From Melampsora larici-populina 98AG31 (taxonomy: Eukaryota; Basidiomycota; Pucciniomycetes; Pucciniales; Melampsoraceae): a stretch of 64,000 bases of DNA. A program made the translations under genes and the position numbers. The stretch lies in contig NW_006768808.1 of NCBI RefSeq assembly GCF_000204055.1, positions 455,848 to 519,847 on the forward strand, read 5' to 3'. The notes under the pieces were generated by a model. The model saw only the letters and a list, made by a program, of their open reading frames with translations. It had not been told where the DNA came from and ran no database searches. This document shows positions 34,963 to 45,235 of this stretch, one piece after another; position 1 is the first letter of the stretch, and each line of letters begins with the position of its first letter.

Positions 34963-36168
34963 GCAGTTTAAAATCCTTGTTTTTTTTCACAAATAAATTA
35001 GAATCGATTCACTTTTACTTTTTCTTTTTTTCTTCAATTCATTTTTTTTTCTTTCAAAACTTATGCAAAGATCATGACAACAAAAAAATTGTCTTTTTCT
35101 TTTGTATATAGAAATCATCCTTATATACATCTACTTAATCTTTTCTTATATCATCTTACACATTATTATCATTCTGTTTGTTTGGTTTCCGGTTTCCTGT
35201 TTTCCTTTTTTGCGTTGAGATATGAAATGCTAATGATAGTCTTCTACTTATGATTTTGTATGACTTTGATACTCTTGATCTTTTTTTTTGTTTTGTTTCT
35301 GATCTATAGCAAAGAAAAAAAAATCCGTTTTTTGATGATGTTTCGGCTTTATAGGCTTTCTCTTTGCTAGATTGCAAGTATCTTTCATGGGATCTGGTAG
35401 TCATTTGATTATCAAGTAGTCTTCAAATAACAAAACATGTTGTGTTGTATGGTACCACAGCACATTGCTCCTATGTACAAATGTGCATTGAGCATTCAGC
35501 TCAATCAAGGTCTCCGAATCAAAAAAGACACGTTTTTCTTGATTGAGCTGTGGATATAGAGACTGGGTGATTACCTCAAGGTGGTTCACAGCTTTAGATC
35601 TAGAAGCTGGTCCGTGCATTGACACAAGGTAATCGAAGTGATAGGTCTGTTGACCCTGATCGGGTTTTCACAGTGTCAGTATCAAGAGGTATTATTGCTG
35701 AAAACCTCCTTTGCTTCTTTACCTTCATCCCACTTTAACTTTGTCAATTCTTATTTTCCAGTCATCACTGATACCACTTATACTTTCTTCTCCTACATAT
35801 CAGCATTACCTTTTTTTTATTGTTTCAAACGTGAGGTTTATGGTCATATCTTTGCAGCTTTTTTTGTATCTGCTCTTTTAATTGACCTGTTGTGGTATTT
35901 TTTTAATTTCATATTTACTGATAATCAAATACCAAAGAATTAAAAATATGGTTCCTATATCTTTGGATATAGATAGTAGAAAAAATGATATATTTATAGC
36001 TTTTTTATTTTGAGTCTGAGGGAAAACAAAGAAGACAAAATGGATAGAGAAACAAGCGAAAAAGAAATCTATATTGATGAGGAACGTTGAGGCCATGGTG
36101 ATAATGTGATCATCAATGATGATACGATCACTTATGTCGAGAGGAAGAGTGTATCTAGGACAGTCCAC
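34963..36168. other. Intergenic with a possible coding relic
   Basis: Mostly T-rich non-coding sequence. On the minus strand 35401-35625 reads as a protein-like 74-aa frame (VNHLEVITQSLYPQLNQEKR and on) with no visible partners, perhaps a pseudogene exon. At 36000-36160 the sequence resembles the 3' flanks of the SWIM-RING genes further right. Confidence 0.4.
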
Positions 36169-37601
36169 TCAAGGATACGCTGTGTAGTAAGAAATTGTTG
36201 TGAGCTGATTCAAAGTGACCCATCAGGTTATGAAGAACAAAAACTTACGAGGGACATAGGGGCCTGAATACATGTAGGGGATTCCTACAGCAGCTGCCAA
36301 GTTGATACGGCCGTCTCCAGTGATCCTGGTCCCAGCCACCCGAGACACTGGCATCTTCAAATCTGATCGACAGTATACACAAATCATATTCTTCCCTTGA
36401 AGGTTGAGATGCTTAGCGTACTGAGAATAAAAAAATGACCACGGGGTTAATGATTGGCTAGCTCTAGGCAGTGTGTTGGTGGAAGAAAGAGAGTGATGAA
36501 CAAACCTTGTGATGACATTCTGCGTGCCAACTATTCCCACAAACCTTGTCACAAAACATCAAGTCTTGAGCTGGTTCAGAGAGTAGTTTGTCGTAACAAA
36601 TTGGACAATCATCTTCTTCTCCAATAGGCTTTCTACGTGATGCGAGATCTCCAGAGGCTTTGGACTGTGATTTTACATCAGCATAAATTGACCTCACAAG
36701 TGCAGAGGTTGGGACAACAGGAGCTTCTGGAGCTGTAGAGAAGATGTTTTCAACCTCCGTACTCAATAGCGCCCTAAGGATGTTAAGAAGGATGGTGCAA
36801 GTGAGATCGGGATTTGAGTATGTTAGTGGGATTGTTGGACCTTTCTGGATTTACTTACTTCTGGAAGTACCATGGCAATTTGGGTGACACTCCAAGTACT
36901 TTGATGAAGACGAATCTTTGTATCAGAACAACATGCAGTAAGTATAAGTGACCACACAGTGCTACTATCGGTAGTAGTTGGACTCGGAGAGGTTTGAATT
37001 TGGAAGAATAACGAGGTGTGATGACCTACAGGAGATGCTTGCAGACATATCCATTCAGCCAATCCGGACAGTCGCAACGGGGCGATTGATCAACAACGAG
37101 ATTATAAAGCTATCAGAGCAATTATCTCGTCAACACTCATGATTGACGACCTGGAGTGGGACGGAGTAATATTTCTGAGGTTTGAATCTCTCTCACGTTT
37201 CCTGTATTACCGAGTACTCCAAATTTCTCGCACAAAGGACCCACTCGATCCCGGCCAGCCAGCCAGAGCTTTTGTGTCATAACTCGGTGAAGACGCTCTC
37301 GGACTTTCTACAATGGATAAAGAAATTCAAAGGCGAGTCATCAGAGATTATGTCTAGGTCAGCTTTTAGCTTTGATGTGGTCGCTCACAACTGAACACTT
37401 GGGGCGCCACCGAGCCTTTCGTTTCTCACCTCCACGCTGGTGTGGAGGTGCCGGGAAGGGTCCGTCGTGCTCTGGGTCCCATTGAGGGTGAACAGGCCAC
37501 CGGGAAGGCGTTGCATCCGATCGACCGGTTGGGTGGGTAGGCTGATAAGACGTGAACTCATCCTGATACGAATAATCACTGTGTGAGTCGTCAGTCGGCA
37601 T
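36169..37601 (-). CDS. SWIM-RING zinc finger protein, copy 1
   Basis: Seven exons (37601-37389, 37307-37197, 37109-37030, 36915-36859, 36773-36506, 36420-36249, 36179-36169) give 303 aa. The order is a variable N-terminus, a conserved helix (KVRERLHRVMTQKLW), a SWIM finger (CDCPDWLNGYVCKH), FVFIKVLGV, and a C4HC3 RING-type finger (CPICYDKL ... FCDKVCGNSWHAEC ... CVYC). All eight ligands are present. SWIM plus RING is found in ubiquitin ligases of the ZSWIM2/MEKK1 type, so E3 activity is likely by family but not shown. Compared with copy 3 the tail stops three codons after the last junction; the sequence beyond still resembles the lost tail. First of three tandem copies with identical exon pattern. 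Confidence 0.82.
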
Positions 37602-37738
37602 TCTGAATTTTATGGAGGTGGTGAAGTTTGGACAGAAAAATTGGAACAATCGTTCTGCTTGCGCTTTTTTAAACTTGATTCGAATGTACTTTTCAAAAAA
37701 AGAACCACATCATGGGTGATCAGAAAAATCCACACTGG

Positions 37739-37819
37739 CTACTTTCTTGAAACAGGGTCGGAAGGAATGGCAGCTAGAGCCACGGTGGCAATCAAGCTTA
37801 ATTTGGCATATGTGCCCAT
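37739..37819 (-). pseudogene. Duplicated small signal-peptide-like ORF, truncated copy
   Basis: A 26-aa frame (MGTYAKLSLIATVALAAIPS...) aligns with the frame at 40070-40255 over its signal-like head and its surrounding DNA. Here a TAG follows VSRK, where the other copy continues. It lies upstream of SWIM-RING copy 1 as the other lies upstream of copy 2, so it was duplicated together with that gene. Probably decayed. Confidence 0.4.
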
Positions 37820-38638
37820 ATGAGCTTTCTCAGAGCCGCTATGAGTAGCTAAATCCGGTTGAATGAAGTGTTTCTTTGTCTTGAGAGAAAAGTTGACTTT
37901 GCCTTTTGTTGCAGAGCTTGGGTGATTTACTTGTTCAATCGAAAGGGAAAAAGATTCAAATGCAAAGTGTTCCAATATGAAATTTTCACCGGATTTTATT
38001 TGATTGAAGTGCATTCCAAGAGACACTCGATTCAGGATTTATTGTTTGTATCATTTGACTCAAAGCATGAATGGAGAGGAAATGGGTTTTTTATAGGGAC
38101 CCAATCTCGCGATACACCATGAGCCTAGGATATGCCTTGCGCCATCTCCAGGCAAAGTAATCTCAGTCAAATCACCTGTGTAAATACTGGTAAACCCTTG
38201 ACCTACATCATATCACAGGTCATGGGCCTCTATAAATTCAACATGGTCCTACTGTAGAATTTTGGAGCTCCATACCACTAGAGAACACGGGAAGCAAGAC
38301 AATGAAGTGTGGACACGGACAAGTTTATGGATTCTTTCATATTTCACATTTACCACCTTACGTGGATACCCAAGAATGACAGATGATTTTCATCTTCGAC
38401 AGTTTTGAAGTGTGTAGAATATATGATGATTTAATATCTTCGTTTTTGTCGGGCCTGCAAGTAAGATAAAGATGGAAAAAAGAATAGAGAGAAAAAGAAA
38501 ACAAGATCAATCTGAATTGACGAGGAACCCTACACCAACGCTCAAGGCCATGATGATCAAATGAACATATAATGCAGGCATATGGCAAAAGGAAGAGGTA
38601 GTGCATCCATGATACAATCCATAGGTGTCCACGCAAGA
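37820..38638. other. Intergenic between SWIM-RING copies 1 and 2
   Basis: The left part shares similarity with 40256-40460 (duplication flank). No other gene is supported. 38440-38580 resembles the 3' flank of copy 1. Confidence 0.5.
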
Positions 38639-40043
38639 TTACGCTGTATGTCAAGAAATTGTTCTGAGCTGGCTTGGTCTGACCCAGTATATGATAAAAA
38701 CAAAAACTTACGAGGAGCATAGCGATGTGGGTAGACGTAACCGAGCCCTGCAGCTCTTCCAAGGTTGACGTAGCCGCCCTTGTAACTCCCATCCAACTCG
38801 GATCCTGGCATCTTCCAATCTGCTCGACAGTAAACGCAGATGACCTTCTTGCCGTCATTTCTGAGAGTTTTGACATACTAAGAATAAGAACGGATTGTCA
38901 ATAAATTACTAGCTCAATAAAGAAGATGGTTGTTAGATGAAAGAAGGAAGGTTTGAACAAACGTCTTGAACACAATGTTCATGCAATCCCTTCCCACAAC
39001 CTTTGACACAAAAGACCAGACCTTGGGTCGAGTTGCACGGTAGATTTTCATAGCAGATAGGACATTCATCTCCTTCTTCAATGGGCCTTCGTTGTGATGG
39101 GACCTCTTCGGAATCATTGGTCTGAGACTCGCGCTTCTTGGCAGCATAGGCGTTCCACAAACGCCGAGCTATTGGATCAACAGGATATTTGATTTCTGGA
39201 GCTTTAGAGAAGATTCTTTCAACCTCTTTAGTCAAGAGAGCCCTGAAAATGATCAAAAGCAACGAAAAAATGGGTTTAAAATGTATACCAGCTACATTTT
39301 GATCAAGTGAATGAGGCCGTGAGGATTCTAGGTATATTTGACTTACTTCTGGTAGAACCACGGTGATACTAGTGGTACTTTAAGCACTTTGATGAACACA
39401 AATCTGTGTATCAAAACATGTAGTCAGCAAAATTGACCATATATAAGTTGGATAAGATTTTGCCTGTGAATAGCCTACAAGATATGCTTGCAGATATATC
39501 CTTTGCGCCAATCCGGACAGGTGCAACTGGGTAATTGATTTATGATAACTTTAAAAACCTATTGTTAATTTATGAGGTTCTGTCAACATCCAACATTATC
39601 AAACTGGGGGAAAGGGATAATGTCTAAGCTTGAACGTCTCTCACGTAGTAGGTAGTACCGGATACTGCAAATTCCTTATGCGAGGCACTGACCACAGTAG
39701 CGTGGTCAAGGATATACATATCTTGATATATCGCTCGCCAAATACGCTCTTGGACTTTCTATTTTGGATATATGTCAAAAGAGGTTAGACATCAGATGCC
39801 GCTTCTGAGTAAGTTTATTGGGTTGATGAGCTTGCTCACGATTGAACTGGAAGAGCGCCACGAACCCAGTCGTTTCTCGTCTCCACGTTTGCTCGGAGGT
39901 TTTAAAAAGATTATGCCGGGGTGAGGATCGTATCGCTCATGGATGGGATACCGGCGAGACGAATTTGATGAACTGGTAGGCGAATGAGTTGAGTAAGGTG
40001 TGGACTCTTGATGATTCCCTCTTGCTGAGCGGTCAGGAGCCAT
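38639..40043 (-). CDS. SWIM-RING zinc finger protein, copy 2
   Basis: Seven exons at the same relative junctions as the other copies (40043-39840, 39758-39645, 39558-39479, 39403-39347, 39242-38963, 38877-38712, 38643-38639) give 301 aa. SWIM finger CTCPDWRKGYICKH; RING-type finger CPICYENL ... FCVKGCGKGLHEHC ... CVYC; all ligands kept. The helix preceding SWIM is the most divergent of the three (KVQERIWRAIYQDMYILDHA). The last exon adds only one codon before TAA, so the Tyr/Arg tail of copy 3 is absent. It is placed 1 kb from copy 1 and 1.2 kb from copy 3, and its start codon lies 26 bp from the end of a small ORF. Likely a ubiquitin ligase by family; substrate unknown. Confidence 0.8.
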
Positions 40044-40069
40044 TATGAGAGTTGTGAATGTGGTGAACT

Positions 40070-40255
40070 TCAATTGTTGGAGATGTGGTGGGATTGCTCT
40101 GCAGGTGCTATTTGAGGTCGAGTCGAATAGACTTTTTCAGAGTCTGGGCAGCCAGCAAAATCCATAATGGTTATATAGTTTTTTGCAACACGGCCAGGAG
40201 GATTGGCAGCTAGGGCCACGGTGGTAAGAATGATTAATTTGGCATGTGTGCTCAT
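40070..40255 (-). CDS. Candidate small secreted peptide, 61 aa
   Basis: The frame starts MSTHAKLIILTTVALAANPP, a short signal-peptide-like head (basic residue, about 11 hydrophobic residues, AxA-like site), followed by about 44 polar residues including one Cys. It ends 26 bp before the SWIM-RING copy 2 ATG on the same strand. A diverged, truncated copy sits at 37739-37819. Could be an effector-like secreted peptide or only part of a 5' leader. No intron is needed, but exons may be missing. Confidence 0.35.
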   Translation of the reverse strand: MSTHAKLIILTTVALAANPPGRVAKNYITIMDFAGCPDSEKVYSTRPQIAPAEQSHHISNN

Positions 40256-41223
40256 AAAAGCTTCCTCAGAGCCGCAAAAAGCGACCAAATCTGGTTGCCT
40301 AAAATACCTCTATGTCTTATTGATGACCTTCTATCTCGGTATTGGTCAAAGTGATCGTAACAATCAAAAAGGGAAAGAGATTTTGATGTAAATTATCCAA
40401 AGACGGAATCCAGCTTGACTTCAATCAATTGGAGTGCATGAGATTCGATTTAGATTTTGTTTTCCACTCTACTTTTCCGCATGTTTGACTTCACTGATGA
40501 GCTGTCAAGAAACTGTTTGCCTATAAAGACCAATCAACGTCTCATAGAATTTCCGGTCTTCATCTGATTCCTAAGCAGGAAAATGGGTTACAAGCTGGGT
40601 TTTTGCAAACCCTCTTTTGTTTGGCCTTTTCTTCTAAGTCGTTCAAGATCAATTTCATTTATGAGTGCTTTTGTTTTCTTTCTTGCAAAAAAGCTTTGTT
40701 GCTTGATCAAACATGCCGATCAATGAAGGAAAGTCAATGACCGAGCAAAGGTCTGGACTATGACACCTTATCTTTCTATAACGGTCAGTTTCATGTTGGG
40801 GAACTAAAGTTACAAAAAGTGAAAAAAAATAGCGGCGTCAAAATCTTCTCTTGAGTTTGCCAGATGAAGCCCCGAGAAAGTCAAGAGATAGAGTGCTGTG
40901 AGATGAGCGCGAGCTCAACATGTATGCTGGCATCAACTGTCTACAAAAATCTCTGCGAGGTTTTCAAGCCCGCAGGAATCGAACTGAAGGTCTGCAGGCA
41001 AGGATGGCTTTCTCATTAGGAAGAATTAGCAAACAGTCCACAATTCCACATGAGAAGCGGAGTACACTTATCCGCTTTTCAACAAAAGGGTAAAATCAAA
41101 CAAACATCATTCACCACCCAATCAAAGAGCATAAAGCTAGCTGATAAGGTTGTACATGACCACAAAATACATCTATTCAAGAAAGTCACACAAAAAATCA
41201 AAGTCATAATGATCAAGTCATCA
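40256..41223. other. Intergenic between SWIM-RING copies 2 and 3
   Basis: No gene supported. The minus strand around 40965-41030 has a B-box-like AGTTCGATTCC, but no tRNA fold is visible. Confidence 0.45.
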
Positions 41224-42714
41224 TCAATGGTAATAAGACCGTCCACGGCGAGGAGGATCTAATCCCAATTCAGGATACATCCAATAATAATCGGAGGCTG
41301 TGTATCAACCATAATGTTTGAAGTTAATTCATAGTGATTCAAAAGATGGTAGGAACAAAAACTTACGAGAGACATAAGGAGCCGCTTCAGGAATTCCTGC
41401 TGCAGCTGCCATATTGAGGTAGCCATCCTCTGTGATTTTGGTACCTGCAACAGCATTGGACTCTGGCGCCTTCCAATCTGCTCGACAGTAGACGCAAATC
41501 ACCGGCTTACGTTGTCCCTTTAGATTATTGGCGTACTGATGATAGAAAAAGGCCATGTTATAAATTATTGTCTAGCACAACGGAAGGTGATAGTATCTTG
41601 ATGCCAAAAAAAAAGTTATGAACAGACCTGTTGGTGACACTCTGCGTGCAAACCTTTCCCACAACCATCCTCACAGAAAACTATGTCTTTGGTCGAGTCG
41701 CAAGGAAGTTCCTCGTAACAAATCGGACAATCATCTCCTTCTTCAATAGGCTTTCTGCGTGATGGAACTTCTAGAGCAGCATCCACCGGTGCTTTACCTG
41801 TCGCAGCAGCATAGACTGATCTCAAATGTTGAGATGTTGGGTCATTGGGAGCTTCTGGAGCTGCAGAGAATATATCCTCGAGCTCGTTCGTCAATAGCGC
41901 CCTGAAAACCATCGAGTGAATGATGCAGTTGAGTTTAGTATATGGATTCAAGTGTTTGGAGATTTTGGAATTGACTTACGGCTGATAGTACAGTTGCGAT
42001 GAGATTGGAACTCCAAGTACTTTGATAAAGACGAATCTGTGGATCAGAACATGAAATAAGCAACTGATCAAACGGTTGTCGTAGTACATTATGAGTCTAG
42101 AAAAAATGACTGTGATAACTTACAGGAGATGTTTGCAAATATTTCCCTTGAGCCAATCCGGACAAGTACAACTAGGCATTTGATTAACAACCACTGTGTA
42201 GATCTATGTAAGGATTTATAGAAGGCGTTGTTAAAGCTCAAGGCTATCAAAGTCGGTCAAAGGAATTTGATTCAAGTTTTGAACTTCTCTCACATTTCCT
42301 GTCGAGCCGAGAACTTGAAATTCTTCATGTAAGTCAGTACCCACACGAGTGCGGTCAACCATGAAGAACCTTTGGACCATGACTCGGGCAAGACGCTCTT
42401 GAACTTTCTACTTGAGACATAAGTGAAAAAGGATGGGTCATCAGAAAGCCGCGTCTCCTCAAGCTTTGATTTTTGATAAGAATGCTGACGATTGAACAGG
42501 TAGCACGCCATCGACTCATTCGTTTTTCTGGTGACTTCACCCGTGGGTCCTTTCGAGATGATGGAAAGGTTGTGTTGTGGTGTGGGTCCAATCGTGGGTG
42601 GACAGGGAACATGGAAGACCTCGCATCTGAACGACTGGTAGACGGATAATTTTCAGAAGATGTGGACTCATGGCAATACCCATAATCTCGTTGACGGTTG
42701 CACGAAGGAGGCAT
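41224..42714 (-). CDS. SWIM-RING zinc finger protein, copy 3 (complete tail)
   Basis: Seven exons (42714-42490, 42407-42294, 42203-42124, 42036-41980, 41901-41628, 41535-41367, 41297-41224) give 330 aa. SWIM ligands are C125, C127, C136 and H138 (CTCPDWLKGNICKH). The RING-type C4HC3 ligands are C217, C220, C235, C239, H244, C247, C264 and C267. The C-terminus YYWMYPELGLDPPRRGRSYY plus His resembles the usual ending of fungal SWIM-RING proteins, so this copy looks most ancestral. The start was chosen at MPPS, not the upstream in-frame ATG at 42756, because all three copies align there (MPT/MAP/MPP). Predicted E3 ubiquitin ligase by family. It is divergent from mL58 with 366 bp between starts. 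Confidence 0.87.
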
Positions 42715-43080
42715 TTTGAAGTTTATGGATGGGATGAAGTTCAAAGGAACAAACAAAAAAATGCTCTGAAGTTTAACGCGCTCTTATGGAAATGTTTAAA
42801 CTTCCGAGTGCAGACCAAAGGGGGTTTTATTGTCAAATCTTAGGTCCTAAGAGGCCTTAAGGTTTTTGATTTATCAAATTTAGAGGTTTTATCAGCATCT
42901 ATTGCTGAGTGAATTTGAATTGAGCTGCGAGCTTCAGATTCAAAAGAGTTCACCCAAAGGCTCAAAAAATTTATAACCACGAATAGCTAGTCAGTGAGTG
43001 AAGTCAATCCATTCTTAAACTGAAGTTCATATCTTGACACTGTTCTTCACTTAACAGAGACATTATATCACATCATCAAC
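42715..43080. promoter_or_regulatory. Divergent promoter region, SWIM-RING copy 3 / mL58
   Basis: 366 bp separate two opposite start codons. No TATA box stands out. Shared control is possible but only inferred from position. Confidence 0.4.
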
Positions 43081-43731
43081 ATGCCAATCTTTACCAATCT
43101 ACGACCATTTGTTCGACTCTTTTCAACTCAGCCAGTTCACCATTTTCCACTTCAACCCGCTAAACAAAGAAAGACAACACCTTTTAGGCATCCAAAGCGC
43201 CCTCATATCATCGATCCTATCAACATCGATCCCACTGCTCGAGTCTTCTCCTTGACTGAGGATCCCGACATCTTATTTGTGGTTAGAGAACCGAAAAGTC
43301 TCAAGACATTGGATTACGGAAGTCTCTCCCGCGACCCATTCGAGTCTCTCGAAGGCGAACCAAATCCATCTGACTCTACACCATCATCTCATTTACCCGG
43401 GCTATCACATCCGATCCTTTCTGCCGCCTCACCAACGGTATCTACATACCTTCCACCACCTCTTCGCTCTCCTCCTCAACATCCCGAGTCACTCACTCCT
43501 GAAATTCTTCAAGAAATCCGTTTGCTGAGACCTACTCATTCTTTAACACAACTGAGTAAAAAATTCGGTGTTTCTCGGATCTCGATTCAAATGTTAGGGT
43601 TTGGTGATGAAGAATCTAGAACTCAGATTGCTTTACGAAATGAGCTTAGAAATCAACGAAGGGAGAAACGATGGAGTGTGTCAAAATTGGCTCGGAGGGA
43701 GGAGAAGCGAGCTAGGCGAAGCTTATGGTGA
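43081..43731 (+). CDS. MRPL20: Mitochondrial large-subunit ribosomal protein mL58
   Basis: A single exon of 216 aa. The N-terminus (MPIFTNLRPFVRLFSTQPVH) is rich in Arg/Ser/Phe and lacks acidic residues, like a mitochondrial presequence. The C-terminal half matches the fungal MRPL20/mL58 pattern: LTPEILQEIRLLRPTHSLTQ, a short helix-turn-helix-like LSKKFGVSRISIQML, then a highly basic tail ending in RREEKRARRSLW. It would be part of the mitochondrial 54S subunit. The middle region is Pro/Ser-rich and looser. The Arg/Lys tail with a terminal Trp is the feature I rely on most. Confidence 0.8.
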   Translation: MPIFTNLRPFVRLFSTQPVHHFPLQPAKQRKTTPFRHPKRPHIIDPINIDPTARVFSLTEDPDILFVVREPKSLKTLDYGSLSRDPFESLEGEPNPSDSTPSSHLPGLSHPILSAASPTVSTYLPPPLRSPPQHPESLTPEILQEIRLLRPTHSLTQLSKKFGVSRISIQMLGFGDEESRTQIALRNELRNQRREKRWSVSKLARREEKRARRSLW

Positions 43732-45235
43732 TCAGTCATTCTGTGTAATCCAAAAAACCGTAGAGGAATCTTTTACATCTTGGCTTCTTCGTCCTTGCGG
43801 GCTATCAAAATCAGGAGATAGTATGACCATAAATAACCACTGCCCTGGTGGCACGTCTCTGACTCCCGAGGCCAAATTTTGCCGTGTGCCTATGAAATAT
43901 GTGAGAGCATGCTTCGGATTGTTGTGATTGTGTTCGGACCACCGGGAGTGCACTTAGTGCGGGAGCTTGGGTCTCTATTTTCATGCCATCGCGTAGTAGG
44001 AGAATATTACCGGGTGTGCAACTCTGAAGACGGCTCCGCCTGTGTCCTTCATAGCATATTTTGCGCCCAGAGGCGACTTATGCCCTCTCTACAGACTGCA
44101 GCCAACTTTGATGGGTAAGCACAAGTCTATGTATGAATGAAAGTCGCTTCTCGGCAATGACGGCACGGAAGCCAACAGCCATCGGACTGCTAACACTTGA
44201 GCTGGTGAGTGGCTCGTGACCAATCTTTGAAGTTGCAAGAAAACTTTAATCAAATTGGTGAGATGAGATTCACTTGGGTCTGCGTTCTGATTGTAATCAC
44301 GCTACTTTCTCCCTCTTTCTCAATCAAAAACCGCTTCGATTCAAGCCGGCCAACGGCTTTTTATGAAACTGAACTCTATACACGATTTTAACGCTGGCGA
44401 GGAATAGGACACTAGAAAAAATTGGAATATTCACACAGAGACGTTTTCAAACACTGAGTCGTACGTGATGTTTATTAGGATATTACCGGTGCATATAGGT
44501 AGACAAACTTGAAGGCTGATTCTAGAAGATGAGTAGGTGATGGATTTACCGTGACGCGATCTTGCTTCCGATAGGTACTCATTGGGTTCTCTCACTCTTT
44601 GGGTAAACAAAGGAGACTCCTGTGTAAATAAAAGTCATCCTCCTAGATCATAGCCAATCTCCTTTCAATGGATTCACCAGATTAGGCTTATCTATGAATT
44701 CATTTCAATCTTAACGGTGGGTGAATTTTGCTGAATCAAGAACCATGGAACGAGTGTACATCGCTGATGAATAACGAACCCCAACACCTTGGGTGTTTGG
44801 GAATGCGAAACTATTCAAGAGGTGGTGACATTCTATCGGTTCGAACATCCTTCTCAGCCTTGCTCGCCTTACCTGTTCTTCTTCGACCGGTTGTGGTGTT
44901 ATAGGATACCACTTATACCTTGAGCCCTACATCCCGCAATACTTTCACTTTTGCAAAGTTCATCTGTGACTGTTTGCTCACAGGAATCGCTGCGATTTCA
45001 GGAGGTTCAAGCTGATTGGATAGCACACTCTAAAGATGAAGGGGGAGATCTTAACAATTGTCATGTGAGTAAATAGGATGTCATTCTTTCTGCTTAAGTC
45101 TCGAAAGATCCAGAGATTTTACGATGAAGACTGACTCAGCTCATAAACATTTAAACTCGCATAAATACCACCCATAGCACCGTGGTTGGATGTATAGGTC
45201 AGGTGAGTTGCAAACCCCTTCCAGCTGCATGTCTC
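43732..45235. other. Intergenic region
   Basis: No gene, RNA or terminal-repeat structure recognised. GC content is higher than in the other intergenic parts at 43.9-44.2 kb. Confidence 0.45.

Noticed and set aside
40960..41035. tRNA gene on the minus strand (AGTTCGATTCC motif)
   Set aside because: The T-arm pairs for only three bases, no A box is found and no acceptor stem forms.
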